Origin: Aspidiotus rigidus
Lineage: Eukaryota > Arthropoda > Insecta > Hemiptera > Diaspididae
Reading direction: 5' to 3'
DNA: 64,000 nt
Assembly (NCBI GenBank): GCA_035079385.1
Contig: JAVHKY010000030.1
Span: 4,565,001-4,629,000, forward strand
The notes beneath the pieces are model-generated. The model did not search any database. It saw only the letters and a program-made list of their open reading frames with translations, and was not told where the DNA came from. Below, one piece after another: positions 24,946-36,111 of this stretch (its first letter is position 1; the number at the start of each line of letters is the position of its first letter). The translations under genes and the position numbers were made by a program.

Positions 24946-25024
24946 TAGGTCTAAACCCTTTTTATATTAACTTTATACGATAGGTCCAGGCTTGATGGTT
25001 CTCGGTATATAAATATAAGTGTGC

Positions 25025-25215
25025 ATTCTGCCTGCGCATAGCGACGTTACCAAATACTCAGAGGGTAACGTACATCGACTCCAGTGGTCGATTTAAAGTT
25101 TATCAGCTTACATTCCCGAAAATCGACGCCTAATTGACGCTGTACTCGTAGAGCAGTCGGTTTCAGGTCGATGAAAACATTTGAAGAAGTCGACTCAAGA
25201 TCGACATCGATTTCA
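25025..25215 (+). repeat. TCGA-rich diverged inverted repeat, left arm
   Basis: From ATAGCGACGTTACCAAATAC onward this matches the reverse complement of 27,390-27,590 in blocks: GGTCGATTTAAAGTTTATCA, then AGTCGGTTTCAGGTCGATG, then GAAGTCGACTCAA. Similarity is moderate with indels. The arms are unusually rich in TCGAC/GTCGA. Confidence 0.6.
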
Positions 25216-27389
25216 TGTTATTTACTCATTTGCAATTCCTTTAAATCGCTCACATCATTCACACCAATCACACATTTTTACCTGATGGTTTCCGTAGCGA
25301 ACTTCTTCTTGATTCTTCGCAAAAACGACCGCGGCAAATAATTTTCCGTCTCTCGAAGTTTTCTTTTTTTTTATTCCCATTCGCTTGGTAAGTTTGTATT
25401 TGCCGACGCTTTTACCTTGAAGGAAAAAAAAAAGAAAAGAATGACCTTTTTTTCTTCTGTCCCTCCTCACCTGTCAAAGGTTTATTAAAATGAAGTGAGC
25501 GTTAAAATGTTGTTTCTTTTTGTTTTTGTTTTTTCCCGTTTTCACAAATAAATGTTTATTTAAAACATTTTTATTCGTTTAAACTTGGAAACAACGTTCG
25601 ACGTTATTATTTACTTTTATTTTGCACGCTCAATACTCAGAATCGAGTTCGGGAAAATGAAGTGGGAGCTAATATCCGTACTGGTGGTAGTCTAAAGTTT
25701 AGAGGTACTCGGAAAACGTCAAATATTATTCGTTTTATTTGATATGAAGAATACGGAATGGTATAAGCACAAATATTTAGCAAGAAAAAAGAACCAAAAC
25801 GAAATTATTAATTCTTTTTTTTTTTTTCGTTCGCGCGCTAGACACGAAGTATTCTTTTCGACAATTTTCATCTTCTTGATATAGTTCAGACAACACTCAT
25901 CTTGTATTTCAGTCTCAACACTCTGTTTCAACGATATTACATGAAAGAAGACTGACGGAACAGAATACAAAATTTTATGTAAAAAACTTGAAACATTCGT
26001 TCTCATCACTGGGGAAAAAGAAAATACGAAGCCCTGTCTGAATGCTCACTCCGATTTTGTTTGTTAACCCTGTTGACGTGCAGTCGGTAAAATTATTAAA
26101 CAAGCAAACGAGCGATGCCTCGAATTCAGTGAAAGCTACGTAAAGAAAACAACTTTTAAGAAAAGACAGAGCGTATCAATTGAAGAAAAAAAACCTAGAA
26201 GGAGAAAAAATTTAATCCTAAACTGTCTAGATTAGTCTTCCGAGATCATTGCGAAAGGTTAAAAAGTATCTACCTACGCTGCTGAATTAAAATTTCATTT
26301 TCTCTTTTTGGAACCTAAATATCCCATTTTATCCTTGGTCAGTGACACGAAATTTAAATATCTAATGATAGGTACTTTCAAGATCAATATTTTGCATTCG
26401 CCTGACTTTGAAATTCTTGACTTTGGTATCACAGTCTTAAATTTTCCCAATTGCTGCAGGCTGTTTTTTCGATAATCAACACAGCAATTTTCCATGTACA
26501 TGTGTTGATGAACGTTTAGAATTCCAATGGGACTCACTATGAGTAAAACTGGTCCGAAATTTTTCCATCCTATTCATAGGTATTTTCCCGTTGAAACTCT
26601 TCACCAATCAGCTATTCTTCTTAACTTACCTTACTAATCTCCTATCTGTTTACTTTACAAATACTGCTATCGAAGCTGATCACACCTATTCCTTATAGGC
26701 GGCGACTTCATAGTTTCTTATTGTAATAATTGCCATGTAGCGATCAGACTTGTGCCATTAAACTCATACACTTAATCCTCTCCTACCCTAGATCGCTTAT
26801 ATTTACTTCGTCTAGTCGAAAAACTGATTCGACCTGTGGCCGATCTTATTGGCAAATGTTCACACTGCGCTCAAGCACGTATTCTCCCTTTCATACATCT
26901 TTCCAGATTCCACGATGAATTTGCACACCCAATTATTGGCGTGACAAAAGCGTAACGCAAGAAGGTATTTTTCTTTGAAAACTCGTTCTTATTTTTCTTC
27001 AAGGAGAGAGTGTCAAGAAACTTGTAAACATCTCGAGTTATTTAGGTCATATTTCATTAAAACCTAAATAAACCTATCGATTCATGACGTGGTTGGTGCA
27101 GCGGTAACACAAGCTACTGTCTCAAAAATCAGCTGTAGCAGTTCTTTCCATAACTCAGATTATATAAAATTAAAAAGACATCTACTCACTGGTCGTTCTA
27201 ACATGAGAAAGTGTGGACCGTAAGAAGTCATTCTTATATTTGCCTCGAAATGGGGCATCAATCTTGATCGACCGAGAACTTACTTCTGTCCAAAACCCCG
27301 GCAAAAATCGCGTCAATATTTACTATGGTTGAAATCGACCTAGCTTACCCACGTGAAAAATGTTGACTCCCCCTTCTGACTTATTCCCC
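25216..27389. other. Interior of the TCGA inverted-repeat pair; no gene
   Basis: AT-rich interior of about 2.2 kb with several poly(A)/poly(T) tracts and no recognisable transposase. At 27,085-27,150 GGTGCAGCGGTAAC resembles an RNA polymerase III A box, and a weak GTTC..TCC lies about 40 nt on. This could be a decayed tRNA-derived SINE head. Confidence 0.4.
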
Positions 27390-27595
27390 ATATCAATTTC
27401 AGCTCAATTTTGAGTCAACTCCTCCAGGTTTTTACATCGACCCAAAATCGACTTTTCTTTTGCATCGATTAATAGTCGATTTGTACTTTGTCTTATAACT
27501 GGTCAACTTCGAATCGACCTCCAATTGACATCGGTCTGGGCTCAATGTACCTACGGTATGTGTGTGTTTGGTGACTTCGCTACTCGCAGAAGAAA
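27390..27595 (-). repeat. TCGA-rich diverged inverted repeat, right arm
   Basis: Partner of 25,025-25,215 in inverse orientation. On the minus strand it reads AGTAGCGAAGTCACCAAAC, then GGTCGATTCGAAGTTGACCA and later GAGTTGACTCAA. Just outside lies an open frame of 100 residues (27,605-27,907 +) that I do not recognise. Confidence 0.6.
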
Positions 27596-27995
27596 AAAGT
27601 TATTATGACAATGTCGATCGAAAGTAAACGTGTGGATGCGAGAAGTTGTCTTTCGATGGATTTTTACGAGGTATTTGATAAATTCAGCAGTGAAAATGAC
27701 GGAATTTTGGAGGAGTGGCTATTCGCCTCTATATGGAAATTCATAACAATGTCACAAACGCAGCACAGGAGCGATAAGACGTACACTGATAGCAAAAACG
27801 GAGCCTCACCAGCGAAGAAAAAGAAATATGTTTCAAATGACGCAGCGATCTTCAATATGTCGAGGATATCACGATCGAGTACCTCTGAGCACGTACTCAC
27901 CATTTAGGAGCCAAATAGAGTGCGAGTTTGTAAGATTGATGACATTTTTGCTATTTTAATAATATTTTTAACGAGTCTTGAGCTTACTCTCAAAG

Positions 27996-28133
27996 CAGGG
28001 TTGCAAAAAAAAAAAAAAAACGTTTAAAACAAAAAATTTGTTTAAAACGTTTAAAACATTCTCATAAGAGCCAATGTAAATTTCTTGATTTAGCTTGTTT
28101 TAAACGTCGTTTGTTTAAAACATCGCTACCCTG
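27996..28133. mobile_element. Short hAT-type MITE with GTTTAAAAC motifs
   Basis: The ends are CAGGGTTGC and GCTACCCTG, a hAT-like TIR (one mismatch in nine bases). The flanks TCTCAAAG and TCTTGAAG agree at 6 of 8 positions, as an aged 8-bp target duplication would. The inside is A-rich, with about four copies of GTTTAAAAC. Confidence 0.6.
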
Positions 28134-28439
28134 TCTTGAAGCGTAAAAATGTTCCTAACGTGTCGAATGGACTTCAAAAGTTTAATGTTGCATAATATTA
28201 ATTTGAGACTGACTAATTATGCGTTTTTCTCGCTAATTCAAATTTTGCAGAGGAGGATTATGTTCACGTTCTCATCGGGAATTTTTGTCCAGGAGACCAA
28301 TTTTTTTTATTTGATACCTAGCTTTCAATCTTGCTAATAACCCCAACAAAATTCTCTCGACTTATTGTTGGATTCTTCTGACTGGGCCTCATATATCCTT
28401 GAGGTATATCATTAAATCCTAAGAAAATTTGAAGAAAAA

Positions 28440-28870
28440 AATGTTAAAATTTGTTGAAGTCATAATATTAATAAAATGAATCATTTTTCAATTATTATTA
28501 CTTAAAATCTTATTTATATTGATTCCTATAGTAAACATTATGTGTATGATGTCTTCATACAATAAACCCTATTAATCTAATTGTTGATATAGCAAAAATT
28601 ATGTTATTTATTTTACTAAAATTTTTAATTTTGTTAGTTTCTTGATTTATCATTTTTGATATAATTCCAAATCAAGGTAAGAATATAAACTTCTAGATGT
28701 CTAAAAAATCAAAATAAATATTGTAATATTACTGGGTTACCATTACCATCACTTTTTGGATTGAAAATATTGTTTTAAAATTTATATTAGCTATTGTTAT
28801 AATAATTCCTCTTGCTTGGTGATGATAAAATTAATAAATTGGAGTAATTACTTGAGAATTAATTATGCCA
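28440..28870 (-). pseudogene. COX1: Nuclear mitochondrial COX1 fragment
   Basis: Read on the minus strand, this matches the middle of insect cytochrome c oxidase subunit I in order. The recognisable blocks are an ITM...N.N-like segment, then LYQ-LFWFF, then HLEVYIL, then GFIVW-like and a HH-T block (near 28,550) corresponding to the AHHMFT region. The frame is broken by stops and indels, so it is not functional. Composition is strongly AT, as in insect mitochondria. It is too degraded and too isolated from other mitochondrial genes to be organelle DNA. Confidence 0.85.
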
Positions 28871-31800
28871 TCTCCTGTCTTCAGTTCTTAGCTTGACATT
28901 CCTTCTCAGATGTCGTCCCAGCTTTTTTTTACTACTGTACTATATATAGAAATGTCACCGACGTGTTCACCTTATCCCAGTATACCGAAAGAACTATAAT
29001 TGTTTTCAAACCCTGCGAGCATTTTATGTTTCACATGACACCCATGAATGGGTGCGAGATACTTTTGTAATAGTCGGACAATCTTTTCGCAATCCCTAAA
29101 AAAACGATTTACTCATACTAGGTATCATAATTCTTCTAAATTAGTGACTATAAACTATAATCATACAGTACGATAAAATAATTAATTGATCGATTGTATC
29201 ATTTCTATTCGCTTTATATTTTTCTTTAACTTTAAGGAACATCATGCTCAAATTTCAATATTTTTACTGTAACGCAAAAGATGAAAGGCGAGCAAACAAG
29301 TACAATAAAAATATGAACAAAATACGAGATGATACAGGGTTTTCCGAAGTTTTTTCTACGTATTTTTTTATTTCCAACCAATCTCATCGTTATAAAGGAC
29401 TATTTTCGTCTATACTCGCCTTTATCAGGATACCACGAGATAGACGAGAGAGTAACATTTATTTTGATTTCGTGTTATAAAGTCGACGGTTATAGTAGGA
29501 AATTCAATAAGCCGTCAAATAAACAAACAGGACGCTACATTCAAAGCAGAAGGAAATTGTACTTCTAGTGTTCCGTAAGTGGAGAGATACCGGCTTATAG
29601 GCTGCTGCACTGCGAAGCGAACGTATTTTCTTTTTAAAGTACGTAGTATTTTTGTGAAAACGGTTCGGTTGGTATAACGGGTTCTCGCAGATGTATATCG
29701 GTATATTATGTTTTTTAATGACGAACATTTATTTGTTGTAAAAAATTTAAGTGGCTGGGTTGCGTTTGGAGACAACATTGATAGAAAAAGTCGGTGTGAA
29801 TTATTTATGACGGGTATTAATAAGTGTCGAATGGAAAACATTGTATTAGGATTTTACGCTGTCTTTTTGCCCACCCACCTCCAGCCTCGAGAAGTGAAAG
29901 TGAATCCGGATGGGAAAAATGATTAAAGAAGGGGCGGAAAAAGTTCTATTTTTCCTTCTAGAGAGAGTTTGAATAAATATTTACATTTACATAGTTTCAT
30001 TTCCTCTTTCGTGCGTTGCTCGTCGAGAAAACTGGCACGCTTCTCACTTACCTTATACATATTTTATCATCGTTATTGCGTCGATTTACGGTATGTATTT
30101 TCATTAAACACTTCTCAAGCGATAGACGCGTAGGCGTGATTATGAATTCCGGAGATACGAGGTATACGTTACAGGAAAATTTTGCACGTTGGTTAAGTTT
30201 GTCACTGTATCACACCCAGAAGATTACAATCGACTAAATATAGTCTTCAATTTGTGTATCTATATTATTGATATAACATGAGGTAAGACTTTCGAAGTCA
30301 ACTTGTAACTTGTGCTTTTTATAGTACCTACGGTTGTACTTCTATATAGGATATGAATTGGATTTCACTTAATGAAACAAATTATGACAAACACGCTGTT
30401 CGCAAATGATTTCACCCGCTCCGCCGAAGTACAAATATCTGTGTTTGAAAGTAAACATGGTTCTTTTAATTTTGTACGGCAAAAACAGCTATCTAGCAGC
30501 TACGAGCTCAAAGTATTGTTTCATGGAATAAAAGCTGGTCTGTGTCGATGGAACGCATTTTCATAAGATCTTAGAGCATCCAGCGGCGCACTCCATTCTC
30601 ATCGGACTTCCTCGCTTCATATTGGTTGCATACGACTGCGACTTGGCTCTCTGCCTACCTCGAGTCAAGCAGTTTTCTGTAAGTCGAAAAAAGAATTCAA
30701 GATAGAAACAAAAATTCAAGCTCCGACTTTCTTAGAACAAGAAGTCGTGCATTTCTTCAATATACTTTCTTCCTAACTTTCATAGGGTATGATGGCCAAC
30801 CCAGATCCTGGTGAGAATCGGTGAACTACAGACATTAGGCTTTGGAGTAGAGGTTTAATTTACGTGAAAAACAGGAATAATGTTCGCGGATAAAGACCTA
30901 TTACGTTACGTTATAAAAGGTTTACAATTAATTAAGTGGATGGCGTTACTGTTCTTCGGCTGTGGCTCGATAGACGACCTGCCGCCTCCCTTATTGACGG
31001 TCAGCTATAAGCCCTGGCAAACGCCTCGTTGCATGTCGGATGATCTCATTGCGCCGCGATCGCCGTCGACTTATTCAATCTTGCTGACTTTGAAGCGATC
31101 TCGAATTGCGTTATTTTCGTGGCGTCTACTTGTCGCGGCCAGAGACCTATGCCTCTGCGTAAATCCCGTACACCATATAGGGTTAGGAACCAAAGAACAA
31201 TGCTACAAACCTCATTAACTCATACTGACGCTTCATCTACTTCAACACCCTGGTATGCCTAATCGAATCCGCATACCAGAGGGCACTACCGACAGGCTAG
31301 TAATTATTGTGCGTACAAATCTTGCTAATCTGTACTGTTTTTCCATTTTGTAGTCGCATCATTTCCTCATCAGTAATCCTTCAATCCTTGCGAGCTAATC
31401 TCTGTCACATAGTAGGTATCAAAGGGTCGTAGCGACGACGCCTACAGATAACTAGTAGAATTACTATGCTTTTTGTGGAACTGAAAAAAAAGTGTTATTT
31501 TTTATTGTAAAAGAAAAAAAAAAACAAATACCGGTCACAAAACGTACGCGAAAAATATTTCGAATTCTGCAAGGTCAAATAGATCATCCCCTCCGTCGTT
31601 AATTTTCGTGTATTTGTGTTTGACAAACACTTTGTAGTGACAACGATGAAAAAAAAAGGGGGAAAAATTAAATTAAATAAATGATAAAAAAAATATCGGT
31701 GTTTGGAAAACGGAATACGTATTTTGTTTGAGTTTTCAGATTAATGAATACAATACGAGTCACCACATCGGTACAACACGTATCTATACAAAATCAAACC

Positions 31801-34800
31801 CTTACGGTTTCGCGCGTTTCCATAATAATTAAGGATTCATTTGAAATGGGTCATGTGGCTACAACAACGCGTAGGTACGTGCGTCGGACAGTGTGTACCT
31901 ATAAAAATACCAAAGTTTCAAAAGTCGATTCGATAACCGTATACTAGACCATTATATTATATCGAGAAACGAGCATAGGATGAATTGTATTTTATTATTA
32001 TATTATGTGTATTCGTATATTGATCTCAAATATTCTGAATTCGTATTGCAAAAGTAAGATTTACTTTTATGAGGGAAAATAACGAGGAAAGAATGCAAAC
32101 GACTAAGACGATTTGGAAGATAAGTTAAAGAGAAGGGAAAAAAAAGGAAAGCCTTACAAATTACTTTAATGATCGTCGGGAAAATATATGATGAATAAAT
32201 TTAGACAAATTGTCTTCTAAATAAGAGTTTCTGAGACGTTCGTAAATTTCTTCCGCCTTTTATACAAACTCCTTCTTCGAACGCAGCAAAGATGAGCACG
32301 TCAAAGAAGATTTCTTTCTTTCTTAAAATATACGTATTAGTGCTTTATGGAGTAGTATAAAATGTGGTAAGTATTTTTATTAAAAGAATGAAGATATAGT
32401 CCTACACTGCACATCGAGGAGGAAGAACTAATTTTTTCATATTTGGTATTTTCGTACGAGCATCTATCTTACTTTTTTTTCCCCCTTGAAAAAAAAAAAC
32501 AAAAAAAGCTGAAGATTTTTTATTTTTACACTTTTTTCATTTTCGCTAGGTACCTATGCTGAGTGTAGGAGTAGGAAGAACTTTTTTCTTTTTTTTTTCA
32601 AGTAAGTAATCCCTAATCAAGTGGAAGAAACTTCGTCGAATTAGTTGTGCTTACCGGACGTTTCAGTTTTTGAAATCTTCCAACAAACTTATGAAACGTA
32701 CCGTATATAGCGAAAGTATAATATTATATTTTCCGATAAAATACGTGCTCATCAAATTACTTTTGATGAACGTGAACTGTATAAAGTTGAAGCGCGATAT
32801 TCATTTAAAAACAAATTTTCTCGATAAACGGATCGAATAAAGCGTTGGGTATAATGTAGTTCGGAAAATTCATTTTTCAGAAAAACTTTCGCAACGCGTT
32901 CGCTGACGTTGCTATTGTATCTCGACGCGACCATCCTTCGAGTTTTCATTTTTGGTTCAACGACACCGAGCGAGAAAAATCGTAAACGATATTCTACTTC
33001 GAGGATCAAGTTTTATTAAAGCGCTTTTCAATGAGAATACATTAACGAACGAAAATGAAGTAAAAAATGAGAATTTTTTTAAACTAACTGTTCTCGAAAT
33101 TTAGAACGCGAAGATTCGGGAATCGGTATCGAGTAGGCATCAAATCAGAATTTACTCGCCGAGCTAATGAGTATTGTATTTCAATCGTTCAAGGCTTGCG
33201 CTGAAAGGATAGGCCTATTGTTTTGAAAAATTTTTGTTGAAGAATAGTTTCGATGAAAAATGCTCATATCAAACACTCAACTATCCCTATTCATGAATAG
33301 TTTTCTCATATCATAAAACAAATTACCATACCTTCTAACTATAAACTCACATTATTATTGTTAAAAATAATTCTCGAAAGGCGTATCTATAACATTTTTT
33401 TTTTTATCTTGATAACTTTTCGAGGGTTGTACCTAACTTACTTTTATCGTGATCTCCAATGCAATCCCGTTGGTACGCATCACCTTGACATTGATTTTAC
33501 GTCAGCAAAAACTGATACCTACAAAATATTTTTTCTATCTGGCTCTTCCATATCGGCGCACTGGATACGTATTCTCCTACGTGTTATCGAAATGTACATC
33601 GCTCTTATTAAGGCTCTTATGGGTGTTGCTGCTTGCTGGATTGCATACTCATTTTCACCCTACTGGAACCAAAAATGGCGGATATATATACCCACCATGC
33701 CATGATTTTGTCGTTGAGTTGATCCACAGCCGCGCGTGCGTGCGTCGGTCAACAGCTGCTGGAATGTGGAATGCGCGATGAACAATGGTAGCCGACTCTC
33801 TCACCAGCTCTGCCAAACATAATAGAATGAATGTATCTTCACATTGACGATCAGCAAGAAAGGGTATTTTTGCCGGAATAGAAGGATACTTGTCCGCAGA
33901 TCGCGGATTGCAGATACATCCATTCTACTATGTACAGCATAGCTACACCGGCACTCTGCAGCAGCTGTTAACATGCAAGAGTGCAAGACTGCAAGATGAC
34001 TGCAAGTCGCTGCAAGAGAATAATATCCAGTTGACTGACCTTTACACAGTGACTAGTGAGGTGTTAGCCAGTTGCTGTTCCTGATGCAGGCCAGATGCAG
34101 GCCGCCATTGCTAATATTACCAGTCGCAGTGTGATACGAGGCGGAGAAGTGTGATGTAATTTGTTGCCAGTAGTCCCAGTACAGACTAAACTTCAGTAAT
34201 TTTTTTTCATCATACCATGTACCGGTATTTAATTGAGAGAAATCAAAATAATTTTGAAGAAGATCTTCAAAATGATTTTATTATTTTCAATGTGAGCAAG
34301 ACCCCGATGTACAGTTTGGTAAGTTTCTATCAATATTGTAACCAAACACAAAATACGATTGAATTAAAGACCGTTAGCTTTTGGTATCTCTGATCTTTCC
34401 TTTCATCATCTGTTTTAGGTTATACCTACCTATATCTTGATTGGAAAGATGAATGAATATATTCCGAATAAATCAAGTTTATCTTCGTCAGACTCGTCTG
34501 CCAATCGTTATTCCTTTCCCCACATATTTTATGAAAGCGATAACAGAGCTAAGTTACGTAATTGTCAGGAGAATTGGAGATCAGTATTTTCCAGTATTTT
34601 TCTCGTACTCCAAGTTCTTTTGTTGGTTGGTTTTGATGATTATTATCGTGCGACAAAGTGAGTTTCACATACTTTATGCGGATCTTATACGGATCTTAGT
34701 AATGGAATCATACCGTGGTATCGAGTGACTTTGCAATCAGGATCCTGAGCTGGTATATTATCAGTGACTTGATCTCATTCTTGTGCGACGTGAAAAATTT

Positions 34801-35948
34801 GTGAACGAGGATTAATCCTCGCGATTTAGAAATACCTGTACCTGGTTTATTCACATTTCACCTTTTGTATATACCGCACCTATCGTTTCCGTGATATAAC
34901 CGCGTGAATACTCAGTAAATTTTGGTGTTCCTATAATATATATATGATAAATTTCGTTGAATCGTTGATATTCATCCCTGAACCACCGGAACTGATTTCA
35001 TCTCTTTCGCGATTGTCTTAGATATGGCCATGACGACTAGCTGTATTAATGTTTAAAATAGTTACTGTGTGTCAATCGATTTTGTGGCCGGTAATTGAAA
35101 TTCGTCGGCAGATGTGTTTCTAAAAACTCATGATTGAAAGAAGAATGGAACATGATGATTATTTTGATGCGAAGCAAAATTTGAGCCGCGTACTGTAGTC
35201 CAGCTCATCTTGATATTTTGGTATCTACTTCAGAAAAAGAAAGTTGTTCATTCAAAACGTTGATCGAAAGATGCGGCGAAGTTTTCTTTTTGTAATTATA
35301 TTTAGTTGAAAATCTCACTTTGAATATGCTCGAACCCTAGAGAAATCAACATTATATGTTTCTTAGACTTTTCATAGGAGAGATTATGATTATCACACTC
35401 ATAGGTATCCGAATAAAATAATGTTTAACTTAGCTATTTATTAATTTTTATGTTGCAGATACATAGAAGAATTTACGTAGACGTATACAAATTAATCCCC
35501 TTCGAAGAGGTTTCCATCTTGGTATCAGTTATTCCAGAAACCACACATTCAATTTCAAGCAATTCCATCGCGAAAATAATGAAAACTGCATCAAGTGACG
35601 AGTTTATTGTTTATTTTTATCATACTGTTCGTTGACTTGTGATAAAATGAGTCGATGGTGAATTTGCGCAAATCGTGACAGTAGAGAATTTTCCAAGAAG
35701 GAAACTTTTTATCGCTTTAATATCGAAATGGTCCAATAGTTTTTCACGAAGAAGTGATTTCGTTGTCTCAGTATTTCTTCGTTTATGAATTTTTTCATTT
35801 TAAAGTCATCGTCGTTGTAATATTCGTGTTTTCTCTCTGAAATAATCGTAATTTCGTGTAAATTATGTTGGTGGAGTGATAATGTCGAATGGATGAAAAT
35901 AACGTAAATGTTGCTAATTCGGTTATCGTCGATAAAACGTGCTCGTAA
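28871..35948. other. Long stretch without a recognised gene
   Basis: No known domain was found. 30,945-31,195 stands out as a GC-rich island in AT-rich DNA. It is open on the plus strand for most of its length, but neither strand gives a recognisable protein. 33,950-34,110 has repeated TGCAAGA and ATGCAGGCC phrases. Runs of A or T are common. Open frames elsewhere are unremarkable. Confidence 0.4.
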
Positions 35949-36111
35949 CGATGGGCTGCAGGTGGCGAGGAAGGTAATGTGCGTGTATTTCAATTACAAC
36001 GAAATTGGCTCATTTCCGGATATCGAACCTCGGGGCAACAAATATTAATCTACCCATCGCAACGTTGGACAAGACTGGCCAACTTCAATGGCACCTTTCG
36101 TGACAAATCAG
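35949..36111 (+). CDS. Possible internal exon
   Basis: It is open across 54 codons and ends at a strong donor, AAATCAG|GTGAGT (36,111/36,112). The end of the peptide reads WTRLANFNGTFRDKS. A CTGCAG acceptor at 35,961 is possible, but its pyrimidine tract is poor. I do not recognise the peptide and cannot link it to a neighbouring exon. Confidence 0.25.

Noticed and set aside
27085..27150. tRNA gene
   Set aside because: Only an A-box-like block is clear. The B box is degenerate and no cloverleaf can be drawn, so at most an old SINE head.
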